The notes under the pieces are model-generated. The model had not been told where the DNA came from and searched no databases. It was given only the letters and a program-made list of their open reading frames with translations. From Bacillota bacterium (GTDB lineage Bacteria > Bacillota > Bacilli > Bacillales_A > Planococcaceae): a stretch of DNA of 64,000 bases. Position 1 is the first letter of the stretch, and each line of letters begins with the position of its first letter. The stretch covers positions 33,880 through 97,879 of the forward strand of contig JAEXYZ010000045.1 in assembly GCA_023405135.1 (NCBI GenBank), read 5' to 3'. Of this stretch, positions 27,641-37,190 are shown one piece after another. Both the position numbers and the translations under genes were made by a program.

Positions 27641-29146
27641 ATGAGCAATAGAAAAACTAATACAGACGTCATTTTAATTGGCGCCGGAATTATGAGTGCT
27701 ACTTTAGGTACACTGCTAAAAGAACTAAAACCGGAATGGGAAATAAAAGTTTTCGAATCGCTCGAAAAAGCAGGGGAAGAAAGTTCTAACGAATGGAATA
27801 ATGCAGGTACTGGACATGCTGCATTATGTGAGCTTAACTATACTTCTGAAAAATCGGACGGCTCAATTGATATTAGTAAAGCGATTAATGTTAATGAACA
27901 GTTCCAAATTTCAAGACAATTTTGGTCTTATTTAGTAGATCAAAAATTAATAAATAATCCTCAAGACTTTATTATGCCATTACCACATATGAGTATGGTA
28001 CAAGGCGAAGAAAATGTTAAATTTTTAAAGAAACGTCATGAAGCAATGTCAAAAAATCCATTATTCAAAGGAATGGAATTTTCTGATGACCCAGCAAAAC
28101 TTGCTGAGTGGATTCCATTAATCATGAACGGTCGTAAAGATAAAGAACCAATTGCTGCTACAAAAGTTGATTATGGTACTGATGTTAACTTTGGTGCTTT
28201 AACTCGTATGTTATTTGAACACTTAGAATCTAAAGGTGTTGAAGTGAACTATAAACATAGAGTTCAAAACTTTAAACGCGAAAGCGATGGCTCATGGGAA
28301 GTAGTAATACACGACCTTGATGGCTGTAAAGCAAAATATTATAATGCGAAATTCATCTTCCTTGGTGCTGGTGGAGGAAGCTTAGAATTACTACAAAAAA
28401 CTGGTATTCCAGAAGGAAAACATATTGGTGGATTCCCTGTAAGCGGATTATTTATGGTATGTAATAACCAAGAGATTACAGATCAACACCATGCAAAAGT
28501 TTACGGTAAAGCAAAAGTTGGTGCACCACCAATGTCTGTACCGCATCTTGATACACGTTATATTGATAACAAAAAATCATTATTATTCGGACCATTTGCA
28601 GGTTTCTCACCAAAATTCTTGAAAACGGGTTCAAATATGGATTTATTTGCATCAATTAAACCACATAACCTTACAACGTTATTAGCAGCAGGTGTTAAAG
28701 AAATGTCATTGACAAAATATTTAATCCAACAAGTGCTGTTATCTAAAGAACAACGTATGGAAGAATTACGTGAATTTATCCCAGATGCTAAATCAGAGGA
28801 TTGGGATATTGTAATTGCTGGCCAACGTGTACAAGTTATTAAAGATACAGAAAAAGGCGGAAAAGGAACACTTCAATTCGGTACTGAAGTTATTACATCT
28901 GCTGATGGCTCAGTTGCAGCATTGTTAGGTGCTTCACCAGGTGCTTCTACTGCTGTTCACGTTATGCTTGAAGTAATTAAAAAATGTTTCCCTAAACAAC
29001 AAAAAGAATGGGAACCAAAAATTAAAGAAATGATTCCTTCATATGGCTTAAAACTTATGGAACACCCAGACTTACTGGAAAAACTTCATAATTCAACAGC
29101 TGAAACTTTAGGCTTAAGCGAAAAGAAAGAGCCAGTTCTGAATTAA
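27641..29146 (+). CDS. mqo: Malate:quinone oxidoreductase
   Basis: The 501-residue FAD enzyme oxidises malate to oxaloacetate and passes electrons to the quinone pool at the membrane. The dinucleotide-binding motif is GAGIMS (14-19). The family segments EWNNAGTGHAALCELNYT and LFGPFAGFSPKFLK follow, and the C-terminal FAD contact region includes LLGASPGASTAVHVM. I chose ATG at 27641, 9 nt after an AGG-rich ribosome site; an in-frame TTG at 27632 touches that site. A roughly 90-nt leader with short inverted repeats precedes it. It is a single gene with a long, perfect terminator. Confidence 0.95.
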   Translation: MSNRKTNTDVILIGAGIMSATLGTLLKELKPEWEIKVFESLEKAGEESSNEWNNAGTGHAALCELNYTSEKSDGSIDISKAINVNEQFQISRQFWSYLVDQKLINNPQDFIMPLPHMSMVQGEENVKFLKKRHEAMSKNPLFKGMEFSDDPAKLAEWIPLIMNGRKDKEPIAATKVDYGTDVNFGALTRMLFEHLESKGVEVNYKHRVQNFKRESDGSWEVVIHDLDGCKAKYYNAKFIFLGAGGGSLELLQKTGIPEGKHIGGFPVSGLFMVCNNQEITDQHHAKVYGKAKVGAPPMSVPHLDTRYIDNKKSLLFGPFAGFSPKFLKTGSNMDLFASIKPHNLTTLLAAGVKEMSLTKYLIQQVLLSKEQRMEELREFIPDAKSEDWDIVIAGQRVQVIKDTEKGGKGTLQFGTEVITSADGSVAALLGASPGASTAVHVMLEVIKKCFPKQQKEWEPKIKEMIPSYGLKLMEHPDLLEKLHNSTAETLGLSEKKEPVLN

Positions 29147-29188
29147 TCGATTGAATGCTCGATATTAACTGACATTTAGCATTAATAT

Positions 29189-29232
29189 AAAAAGAACCTT
29201 TAATCTCAATTTGGATTAAAGGTTCTTTTTCA
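29189..29232 (+). terminator. Terminator after mqo
   Basis: A 17-bp perfect stem pairs 29189-29205 (AAAGAACCTTTAATC core) with 29214-29230 and ends in a T run. Confidence 0.95.
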
Positions 29233-29320
29233 CTTTTCTATGTGAAAACTACCGTTACGTAAAGAAACTTGATATAATGACGATTGTGAGAAAAATCAAC
29301 AGAAGTAGAGAGGTATGTTC

Positions 29321-32300
29321 ATGGTACAAAATGCAATAGAATCAGTAAAATGTTTTATTGTTTTAACAAATACTGCACGAGAAGCAATAAAACAACATTT
29401 TCAAGATGAACATGCCTTTTTTAATTTACAAAAACCATTTGAAGTGTATTTAGAAAAACACTCTATTGAACAAACTTCGCTCTCTTTAACTATTTATTTT
29501 GATAATAAAACGAATGAAAAGCTATCGAAGAAATTTGATGAACGTGTCGTCATTATGGATTGTGCCTTTGATTTAAAGAATGGACTCGTTGCGAAAAGTT
29601 TTCGTACTAGAGGTAAAAATACACCTTTACAAACAAATCGACGTCAGAAAATGCGCATTCATTTTGTACCTTCCCGCATTAATGGTCATACATATTCCGA
29701 AAAATTTATTTCCTGTATCGCAGAACTACCCGTTGCCCAAGAACGCTTTGACTATGTTAACAAGCGAATCACAAGCTGGGAAGGCTATTTAAAAGTACTC
29801 TATAGAAATGCTTCTATTGATGATATCGATGCAACGTTTGATTCAGTTAAATTCAATCAAGACTTTTCGTTAGTTACGTTGCGCTGTAGAGGAATTGACG
29901 ATAAACAGTGGAAACAGCTTAAAGGATTAAGTGCTTATACGAAAGGGTTTCCTAAAGAAATTGGGGAAGTCGTAAAAGTGAATCGATCTGATTTTACTGT
30001 AGATATTGAACTTAATCCTAGACTTGCAAAAGATGTTCGTAATCATAACTTCGATTTCGCTTCCGAGCATATTACGTTTAGCAATGCCTCCACAAAATCG
30101 CAATTAAATCGTCTCCTAAAAGGATTTGAACGACTAAAAGATGGTCTAGCAGCAAATCCAAATTTAGAAAATATTCTGTTCGAAGATAAGCCAACTATTG
30201 CTGAACGGAAAAATAATATCGAGCTTGAGTTTCATAATAATTTGAATGAATATCAAAGAGATGCAGTAATTGGGGCAATGAGTGCAGATGATCTATACGT
30301 TATACAAGGTCCTCCAGGTACGGGGAAAACGACTGTTATTTCTGAAATTTGCTACCAAAATGCAAAAGCTGGTTTAAGGACTTTGATTGCCTCTCAATCG
30401 AATTTGGCAGTAGACAATGCACTAAGCCGATTATTATCAAATAAAGATATACGTATTTTAAGATATGGCCGTACAGAAAGTATTGAAGAAGAAGGAAAAA
30501 AGTTTATTGAAGAAAATGTTGCACAGTACTGGAAGAAACAAACATACGAGGCTATTATTCATGAAATTAACCATCATCAAACAAAAGAACAAGAACTAAA
30601 AGAAGAAATCACTCAATGTAAAAGTCAAATTGAGTTATTAAAAAATAGAGAATTAAAATTACTTGAGGACATTGAAAAGAAGCAAAAAGCAAAAATAGAG
30701 CTTGAAGAAGTGGCAGAAAAGATTTCACAGCTCAAAAAACAAATCATTCCACTAAAAAAAGAACGTGAGAAAACAGAACAAGGAATAGAAACATTAACAA
30801 ATTCTCTAGAAAAATTAACAGCAAAAATAAATGAACTAAATGAACAACTAACATCAATTGGTTCATTACAATCAATAAATGAGGAAATACAAAAAGCAGA
30901 GGAAAAAATTCAAAAAAGTAAACATACCATCGAGTACTTACAATTAAAAGAGCAATTAGATCAAGTAGAAAAACAACGAGAAAATATTCGAAACCGATTA
31001 GAAAAATTAGATTTTAGCTCTGATAAAGTGGAGAATACGGTAGAACAAATCCAATCGTTGAAAAAAGTTTATGAAGTTGAACAGATAATAGAAAAACACC
31101 AGCTACGCCGCGGATATGTTTTGAATCAACTGTTCGCTGATATGGAAAAAATCCATACGCAGCTAATAAAATTTAAACCATTAAAAGAAATAATGAATCG
31201 ATTAGAAAAAGCAATTGAATATAGTCATACTACCCTTGGAATACAAGTGCAAACTGTAGATTTGCCGCCAAATCACCATTATTCTTTAGATGAGATAAAT
31301 GACTTTTTAACTAAACTAAGCTATGCCTTCGCTCAAAAGAAGATTAATAAGGAAAATGGATTGCGTTCTATTCAAGGGTTATATATGAGAAAACGCTTCC
31401 TAGATCAGTTATCATATCGATATCGGGCGCTAATTGATGAATCTCTCCTCGTTTTTTCAAAAATAAAAGAAGAAGTAACCGATCAAATTATGGAGAAAAC
31501 CGGAGTAGATCAATCTTCCATTAATTCATTAAAAGTACAAGAAGATAGCTTGAACCAAAAGATTGAACAATATCATAATCGTCTAGAAGCATTTCATCCT
31601 ATTTTAGAAGGCTCGGTCATTCCTTCAACAAGTGAGCTGCAATCAGTTTGTACTTTACTTGAAGAAGATATTAAAAAATTACAACAAGATAAAGAACGGT
31701 TACTAGAAATTGACTCGCAATTAGAGAAAAAAGTAAATGAAAAGCAAAGTATAGAGACTGAATTATTAAATGGTCAACAGCTATTAAAAGAAACAATTGC
31801 TGACTTAAAACAACTTAATTTAGATGGTTTGCTCCTTGAAAAGAAATATGAACAATTAGAGCAAATTACAAAACTAAATCCTGAGCTTGAACTAGAAAAA
31901 ACAAATGAAAAAATAAAAAGTCATCAAAAAGAAATAGAGAAACTGGATTTAAAAATTTCAATGCTTCCAATCACGCAAAGTTTACAATTACAGTGGAAAG
32001 AATTGCTTGAACAATCTACTGATCACGATTTAGATGAAATTCGCAAATTATATGTAAAACATGCAAATGTAATTGGGACAACCTGTGTTGCATCTGCAAA
32101 CAAAGAATTTATGGATAATTACCCGATTTTTGATGTTGTTATTATCGATGAAGTGTCGAAGGCAACACCACCAGAACTATTGCTGCCAATGTTAAAGGGT
32201 AAAAAGATCGTATTAGTAGGGGACCATCACCAATTACCGCCATTAATAGGCGATGATACATTCGAAGAAACTTTAGAAACGGTCATAAAAGAAAGCGATA

Positions 32301-33097
32301 CATTTGAAGAAAAACGAGAACTAGAAAAACTGCTTGAAGAATCATTATTTGAACGGTTATATAAAAACTTGCCGCGTTCGAATAAAAAAATGCTCGCCAT
32401 TCAATACCGGATGCACGAAAATATTATGCAAACAATTACGTCATTTTATAAGAGTGAAAATGACTCTCTTCAGTGCGGCCTAACGGATTCAGATGCAGTG
32501 AGAGACCATAAATTAAATAGCAAATTTGTAAATCGCAGCGAACATTTACTATGGTTCGATATACCGAATAAGCCGGCATTTTTCGAGGAAAGGATGAAGG
32601 AAGGCTCAAGTTTATTTAACACAGCAGAACTTGATATGATTCGCAATATGCTCCTTGACTTAAATGATGCAACTGAACAAGCAAAAGAACAAGGCATTAT
32701 AGAACAAGACACTTTAAAATCAGTTGGTGTAATAAGTTTCTATGCTGAACAAGTAAAACGGATTAATCGATTAATCGAAGAAGAATTGCATCTTCCTCAC
32801 CTGCATATTAGAACAGGATCTGTTGATAAATTCCAAGGCATGGAGATGGATGTTATTTTGGTCAGCATGGTTCGAAACAATGACAATAAGTATGGTGATA
32901 TTGGTTTTGCCAAGGATTATCGCCGTTTAAATGTCGCCCTATCACGTGCACGGGAATTGCTCGTATTAATTGGCAGTACAGAAATGTTTACACGTCGTCC
33001 AAAGCACGAAGAAACACGAAACATGTATAAAAATTTATTAAATGTAGTTAAAAACCAGAACGGCTATAGAGAATACGAAAAAACAGTTATTAATTAA
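29321..33097 (+). CDS. Large SF1 (Upf1-like) helicase with central coiled coil
   Basis: The 1258-residue product is a superfamily-1 DNA/RNA helicase. Walker A is GPPGTGKT (330-337) and Walker B is IIDEVSK with Asp943-Glu944. Motif III reads VGDHHQLPP, motif IV-like AIQYRMHENI, then GVISFYAEQV, motif V GSVDKFQGMEMD and motif VI RRLNVALSRAREL. About 600 residues separate Walker A and B, and roughly 400-880 of these are Lys/Glu/Gln-rich heptads that should form a long antiparallel coiled coil, as in SMC-like or arm-bearing helicases. I chose ATG at 29321 because GAGAGG lies 7 nt before it; the ATG at 29315 sits too close. It is 18 nt from its partner gene. The cellular role is unknown; repair, RNA surveillance or defence are all possible. 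Confidence 0.88.
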   Translation: MVQNAIESVKCFIVLTNTAREAIKQHFQDEHAFFNLQKPFEVYLEKHSIEQTSLSLTIYFDNKTNEKLSKKFDERVVIMDCAFDLKNGLVAKSFRTRGKNTPLQTNRRQKMRIHFVPSRINGHTYSEKFISCIAELPVAQERFDYVNKRITSWEGYLKVLYRNASIDDIDATFDSVKFNQDFSLVTLRCRGIDDKQWKQLKGLSAYTKGFPKEIGEVVKVNRSDFTVDIELNPRLAKDVRNHNFDFASEHITFSNASTKSQLNRLLKGFERLKDGLAANPNLENILFEDKPTIAERKNNIELEFHNNLNEYQRDAVIGAMSADDLYVIQGPPGTGKTTVISEICYQNAKAGLRTLIASQSNLAVDNALSRLLSNKDIRILRYGRTESIEEEGKKFIEENVAQYWKKQTYEAIIHEINHHQTKEQELKEEITQCKSQIELLKNRELKLLEDIEKKQKAKIELEEVAEKISQLKKQIIPLKKEREKTEQGIETLTNSLEKLTAKINELNEQLTSIGSLQSINEEIQKAEEKIQKSKHTIEYLQLKEQLDQVEKQRENIRNRLEKLDFSSDKVENTVEQIQSLKKVYEVEQIIEKHQLRRGYVLNQLFADMEKIHTQLIKFKPLKEIMNRLEKAIEYSHTTLGIQVQTVDLPPNHHYSLDEINDFLTKLSYAFAQKKINKENGLRSIQGLYMRKRFLDQLSYRYRALIDESLLVFSKIKEEVTDQIMEKTGVDQSSINSLKVQEDSLNQKIEQYHNRLEAFHPILEGSVIPSTSELQSVCTLLEEDIKKLQQDKERLLEIDSQLEKKVNEKQSIETELLNGQQLLKETIADLKQLNLDGLLLEKKYEQLEQITKLNPELELEKTNEKIKSHQKEIEKLDLKISMLPITQSLQLQWKELLEQSTDHDLDEIRKLYVKHANVIGTTCVASANKEFMDNYPIFDVVIIDEVSKATPPELLLPMLKGKKIVLVGDHHQLPPLIGDDTFEETLETVIKESDTFEEKRELEKLLEESLFERLYKNLPRSNKKMLAIQYRMHENIMQTITSFYKSENDSLQCGLTDSDAVRDHKLNSKFVNRSEHLLWFDIPNKPAFFEERMKEGSSLFNTAELDMIRNMLLDLNDATEQAKEQGIIEQDTLKSVGVISFYAEQVKRINRLIEEELHLPHLHIRTGSVDKFQGMEMDVILVSMVRNNDNKYGDIGFAKDYRRLNVALSRARELLVLIGSTEMFTRRPKHEETRNMYKNLLNVVKNQNGYREYEKTVIN

Positions 33098-33115
33098 TGT
33101 TATAAAGGAGGAGCG

Positions 33116-33877
33116 ATGGAGCTACAATTATTACAACAGAAATTATTAGAGCAGCTTGAAAGCAAAACTACTGGAACGATTGTTCAAAAAGACATTTGGT
33201 GCTTTCCTGTTCATACAATAAACGTTTCATATAAACCAGTACTTCGTACGAAAATGGACATTTTAATGAAAATGCTGCTTATTTCATTACAAAAAGCGAA
33301 ATTTAAAAATAGTGAGCAATTAAGCGAAATTCTTTTAGTAGAAGAGCTCTTTGTACAAGATTTATTATCCAAAATGCATAAAACAGGGCTTATCACTAAA
33401 GTTGAGGATTGTTATCAATTAACTGAAAAAGGGTTGAAACAATTAGCAAATGGCGTTTATGAAGAAGATCAAGATACAACTTCCGTAGAGCTTTTATATA
33501 GCCCAACTCATCAGTCATTTTTTAGTGGGGATATTGAAGAAATTTTGGATTTTGAAGATTTTCCTGAAAAAATATATCGATATAGCTCACATGAGGAGGA
33601 GCTTAATATTGATAACGACAAGATTTTACCTGAAATACGAAAGCTGCAGCACAATTATGAAGACGATCAGCAATCAGATCAATTGTTCATTACATCAATC
33701 GATGCTATTGAAAATGTACAAATCAATGATATCCCATGTTTAGAGTTTATTATTTTTGATAAAGAAAAAAGTTCTTTTCATGCTCGAGTTTGGAACACAC
33801 TACTGGATTCTTGGGACACTACTCTTGAGTATCAATTACAAGAAAAAGAACAATCTATGTGGCAAGAAAAATATTAA
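33116..33877 (+). CDS. Winged-helix protein coupled to the large helicase
   Basis: The 253-residue product contains a likely winged helix-turn-helix at about 46-110, with the pattern KNSEQLSEILLVEELFVQDLL, a recognition helix and the wing CYQLTEKGLKQL. A long acidic middle and a C-terminal beta-strand region follow (ECPCLEF-type pattern near 210). No nuclease or protease signature is seen. It begins 18 nt after the helicase stop with an AAAGGAGGAG site and is surely in the same operon, so it is likely a partner or nucleic-acid-binding accessory. I do not recognise the family. Confidence 0.65.
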   Translation: MELQLLQQKLLEQLESKTTGTIVQKDIWCFPVHTINVSYKPVLRTKMDILMKMLLISLQKAKFKNSEQLSEILLVEELFVQDLLSKMHKTGLITKVEDCYQLTEKGLKQLANGVYEEDQDTTSVELLYSPTHQSFFSGDIEEILDFEDFPEKIYRYSSHEEELNIDNDKILPEIRKLQHNYEDDQQSDQLFITSIDAIENVQINDIPCLEFIIFDKEKSSFHARVWNTLLDSWDTTLEYQLQEKEQSMWQEKY

Positions 33878-33945
33878 CAAAAAAATAAATCTCGAATATT
33901 GCAAATATTAATTTTCCATGTTAGTATTAGCTTAATTTCATCTTT

Positions 33946-34104
33946 CTTATCAAGAGAAGCAGAGGGACATGGCCCTATGAAGCTTCAGCAACCTCTAACA
34001 GCAGTTAGAAAGGTGCTACTTCCAGCAAGACGTTATGTCTTGAGAGATAAGAGTGCGCGTTTACATTGTACCTCTCATTCTCATGCTGGAATGAGGGGTT
34101 TTTT
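33946..34104 (+). promoter_or_regulatory. SAM-I riboswitch (S-box) controlling metA
   Basis: The leader matches the S-box architecture. P1 pairs CTTATC with GATAAG (about 33946-33951 and 34046-34051). The core contains AGAGGGACATGGCCCTATGA, GCTTCAGCAACC and AAGGTGCTACTTCCAGCA. A terminator follows: CCTCTCATTC (34071-34080) pairs with GAATGAGGGG (34089-34098), then a T run. A promoter TTGCAA-N17-TAGTAT lies at 33899-33927. High S-adenosylmethionine should stabilise the terminator and shut off metA. The position and downstream gene fit known S-box biology. Confidence 0.95.
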
Positions 34105-34157
34105 ATTTGATTTAAAAGAGAGATGAAAACGGCATTATAAGAAATGGGGGAACAAGA

Positions 34158-35096
34158 ATGCCTATAAATATACCAAAGAATTTACCTGCTGGAGAAAAAT
34201 TGCGACAAGAGAAAATTTTCGTGATGGAAGAAGACCGCGCGAGAACGCAACAAATTCGTCCACTAAACATTTTAGTTTGCAACTTAATGCCAGAAAAAGA
34301 GAAAACAGAGCTGCAACTATTACGTTTATTAGGGAACACGCCTTTACAAACGAATGTAACGTTTCTAAACACAGCAACATATGCGTCGCGAAATGTTTCA
34401 AAATCGCACTTAGACACATTCTACAAAACATTTAATGAAATTAAGCACCGTCGTTTTGATGGCATGATTATTACAGGTGCACCAGTAGAACGTATGGAGT
34501 TTGAAGATGTTAACTATTGGGAAGAAATTACAGAAATTATGGATTGGGCAAAAATTAACGTAACATCTTGCATGTATATTTGCTGGGGAGCACAAGCTGC
34601 ACTTTATCATCATTTTAATATCGGCAAATTTGAACTGCCAAGAAAATGTTCTGGCATTTATTCGCATGTCATTACAGATCTTACGGTTGATTTAGTAAGA
34701 GGATTTAGTGATGAGTATGTTGCTCCTCATTCAAGACATACTTCTGTATCTATTGATGATGTACGCAGCCATCCTGACTTAAGATTATTAAGCTACTCTG
34801 AAGAAGCTGGACCATTTATTATCCAATCAAAAGATACAAAGCATATTATGATTACTGGCCATTTAGAATATGATGCAACAACGTTGGCAGATGAATATAT
34901 TCGCGATGTTGAAAAAGGGGAGCCAGTAGATATTCCAGTAAACTATTTCCCGAATAACGATCCATCAAAAACACCAAAAAACACATGGCGTGCCCATTCA
35001 CATTTACTTTTCTACAACTGGTTAAACTACTACGTATACCAAGAAACACCATACGACTGGCATTTTGTCGATGACATGATTGAGTACCATATATAG
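34158..35096 (+). CDS. metA: Homoserine O-acetyltransferase (MetA/HTS fold)
   Basis: The 312-residue enzyme activates homoserine in methionine synthesis. It has the glutamine-amidotransferase-like fold of MetA, with the catalytic Cys142 in YICWGAQ and the His/Glu pair in GHLEYD. Residue 111 is Glu (GAPVERMEF). In characterised MetA enzymes Glu at this position gives acetyl-CoA use and Gly gives succinyl-CoA use, so acetylation is predicted. The ATG follows a GGGGGAA site, and the SAM riboswitch directly precedes it. The gene stands alone. Confidence 0.95.
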   Translation: MPINIPKNLPAGEKLRQEKIFVMEEDRARTQQIRPLNILVCNLMPEKEKTELQLLRLLGNTPLQTNVTFLNTATYASRNVSKSHLDTFYKTFNEIKHRRFDGMIITGAPVERMEFEDVNYWEEITEIMDWAKINVTSCMYICWGAQAALYHHFNIGKFELPRKCSGIYSHVITDLTVDLVRGFSDEYVAPHSRHTSVSIDDVRSHPDLRLLSYSEEAGPFIIQSKDTKHIMITGHLEYDATTLADEYIRDVEKGEPVDIPVNYFPNNDPSKTPKNTWRAHSHLLFYNWLNYYVYQETPYDWHFVDDMIEYHI

Positions 35097-35147
35097 AAAG
35101 TGTAACGGTTACTTAAGAATTTTCAAAATATAAATACAATTTATGTT

Positions 35148-35277
35148 GGGGTTGTTTAGAAATTAAAATTTCTGAGCAGCCCCTCAACTGTTTGTAATCA
35201 GCAACTTCTTTAATAATCGTGTCATTTTCATCAGTAGGCTCATCCTAAAATGGCTTCAAAAGCAGCCCCTTTTTTAC
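35148..35277 (+). terminator. Terminator region after metA with two alternative hairpins
   Basis: GGGGTTGTTTAGAAAT (35148-35163) can pair over 16 bp with ATTTCTGAGCAGCCCC (35168-35183). Only a poor T tract follows that stem. The same GGGG arm could instead pair with AGCAGCCCC at 35263-35271, which is followed by six T. The 3' arm resembles the terminator at 9592-9604. Confidence 0.6.
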
Positions 35278-35301
35278 TTTATAGAAAAAGTTATTAATTA
35301 A

Positions 35302-35329
35302 TGAACGTTTTTTTATTATAGAAAGTCTA
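35302..35329 (+). promoter_or_regulatory. Candidate ECF-sigma promoter
   Basis: TGAACG (35302-35307), a 16-nt spacer and AGTCTA (35324-35329) resemble the AAC/CGTC-type elements used by ECF sigma factors. It lies directly before the ECF sigma gene, which fits autoregulation. Confidence 0.45.
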
Positions 35330-35349
35330 ATGATTAAAGGGGGAGACAT

Positions 35350-35856
35350 ATGCAAAACTTTGAACGCGAGAAAAAAGCAATTGATGGTGATAAATCAGCC
35401 TTCCTCGAACTTTTAGAAATGTACGAAGATACGCACTATAGGATTGCTTTTAGTTATTTTAAAAATGAATATGATGCACTTGATGCCATACAGGAATTTA
35501 CTTACCGCAGCTTAAAAAAACTCCATACTGTTAAAAAGCCGGAATATTTATCTACTTGGCTTATTCGAGTGTTATTAAATGTATGTCATGATATGCAGAA
35601 GAAAAAGAAACGTTTGGAATTACATGAATCAATTGAAATCGGACAACACAATGATTGTTCCTATTTAGAACTTTCCGAAGCAATTTCTAAACTATCGCCA
35701 GAACAACAACATCTTATTTACTTAAAATATTTTCAGGATTTAAAAAATGAAGAAATTGCAAGTGAAATAAATATCCCAGAAGGAACAGTAAAATCTCGCC
35801 TACATAATGCACTTCGGAAATTAAGATATTTTTTTGGGGAAGGAGGTCAATCATGA
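35350..35856 (+). CDS. ECF-type RNA polymerase sigma factor
   Basis: The 168-residue product has sigma region 2 (about 12-80, with YDALDAIQEFTYRSLKKL and the following WLIRVLLNVC) and region 4 (about 112-160, with LSPEQQHLIYLKYFQDLKNEEIA and a PEGTVKSRLHNALRKLR helix-turn-helix). It lacks the linker of primary sigmas, so it belongs to the ECF group and resembles SigV/SigW-like factors. The start follows GGGGGAG. Its stop overlaps the start of the anti-sigma gene by ATGA. It should direct a stress or envelope regulon when freed from that partner. Confidence 0.92.
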   Translation: MQNFEREKKAIDGDKSAFLELLEMYEDTHYRIAFSYFKNEYDALDAIQEFTYRSLKKLHTVKKPEYLSTWLIRVLLNVCHDMQKKKKRLELHESIEIGQHNDCSYLELSEAISKLSPEQQHLIYLKYFQDLKNEEIASEINIPEGTVKSRLHNALRKLRYFFGEGGQS

Positions 35857-37178
35857 GTAATTTTAATAAGCAAGATTTTGAGAAATTAAAACGGGAGTTA
35901 GAAAAAATTGAAATCCCTAAGGAGAAAATACAGGCAGCACGGCAACAGGCATATGCAAAACACCTCCATTCAAGAAAACGTCAAATAAAAACATGGAAAC
36001 AAGTGTCGATTGTTATGCTTCTCCTTATAGCATTTGTTACAACCGTACGTGTTTCACCAGCATTTGCACAAACAATCGCTAAGATCCCAGGGTTTGCTCC
36101 ACTCGTTGAAATGATTACACAGGATAAAGGGGTAAAAGATATATTAGATAATCAATATTATGAAGAGCTTAATATTGTAGAAATAAAAAATGACCTTATA
36201 TCAACTATTCTCGGAACAATAGCAGATGAATCCGGAATGATTATTTTCTATCAATTAGAAGCGCCTTATGATATTTCAGAACTTGAAACGAAAAAATTTA
36301 GACTTACACAAAATGATAAAGACATCGAGGCAGCTATAACTTATTCTTGGGCAGCAAAAGACTCAACGAAAATAATAGAAGAAAAGCTAGAAGTCGTTGC
36401 AACAAATAAAATAGATTATTCAAATCCAAACTTTCAGCTTGAACTGACATTTGACGATGCCAATAATACTTCCTTTACCGTACCTTTTACATTGAAAAAA
36501 GAAATTGTACCGACTAAAACCTATGAGATAAATCAACAATTGGAGATTGACGATCAAATTATTCATATAAAATCCCTTAAATTTTCTCCATTGCGTGCAG
36601 AAGTACAGATAACAGCGGATGACCAAAATACAATGCAAATATTACAAATCAATAAGTTAAAGGTTTTAGATGAAAATGGTGAAGAATGGGGCAAAATAAC
36701 GAATGGATTCTCCGGTTTTGGAGGATTTAGAGAAAATGACAATAGTATTTTTATTCAAAGCAATTATTTTAGAGAACCACAAAGCTTAACACTTGTTATC
36801 GATGAGGTCGAGGCTTTACCTAAAGGGGAAGACTATATTGAAATTGATTTCCTTAAACAAGAAATTTTAAAAATACCTCCTCTCAAAGACTTTGAGTTAT
36901 CCTTAAGAGACTTTGATATGTTCGATGTATCATATAAGTCGCCGCAAAACGATCATAAACAATTGTTAAGTACTGTTATTGATGCAAATGGAAATAAATT
37001 TTATAGTGATGGACATTCATTTAGATATAGAGAAAATAGCACAACAGCAACTTATTCGTTTGATTTAAAAGGTGCAGTTAACCCAGTACGCGTCTATTTC
37101 AATAGCTATCCGAATTTCTTGGAAGGATCTGCTGAAATTAACATACCACTGGATGATAAATCAGACAGCTCACAGTGA
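35853..37178 (+). CDS. Membrane anti-sigma factor with DUF4179 domain
   Basis: The 441-residue product has a cytosolic N-terminal segment (1-50) that would bind the sigma factor, a single membrane helix (about 51-64, VSIVMLLLIAFVTT), then a large extracytoplasmic DUF4179-type beta-rich region. It is coupled to the ECF sigma gene by a 4-nt overlap, and this is the standard layout for an ECF/anti-sigma pair. Its ligand is not known. Release of sigma could follow regulated proteolysis, as in RsiV-like systems, but nothing in the sequence proves this. Confidence 0.85.
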   Translation: MSNFNKQDFEKLKRELEKIEIPKEKIQAARQQAYAKHLHSRKRQIKTWKQVSIVMLLLIAFVTTVRVSPAFAQTIAKIPGFAPLVEMITQDKGVKDILDNQYYEELNIVEIKNDLISTILGTIADESGMIIFYQLEAPYDISELETKKFRLTQNDKDIEAAITYSWAAKDSTKIIEEKLEVVATNKIDYSNPNFQLELTFDDANNTSFTVPFTLKKEIVPTKTYEINQQLEIDDQIIHIKSLKFSPLRAEVQITADDQNTMQILQINKLKVLDENGEEWGKITNGFSGFGGFRENDNSIFIQSNYFREPQSLTLVIDEVEALPKGEDYIEIDFLKQEILKIPPLKDFELSLRDFDMFDVSYKSPQNDHKQLLSTVIDANGNKFYSDGHSFRYRENSTTATYSFDLKGAVNPVRVYFNSYPNFLEGSAEINIPLDDKSDSSQ

Positions 37179-37190
37179 TGTGAGCTTTTT
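37167..37190 (+). terminator. Terminator overlapping the anti-sigma stop codon
   Basis: AGCTCACA (37167-37174) pairs perfectly with TGTGAGCT (37179-37186) around GTGA and runs into five T. The stop codon lies inside the hairpin. Confidence 0.85.

Noticed and set aside
33899..34126. A 75-codon ORF over the metA leader
   Set aside because: It lies on top of the SAM riboswitch and its terminator and has no ribosome site.
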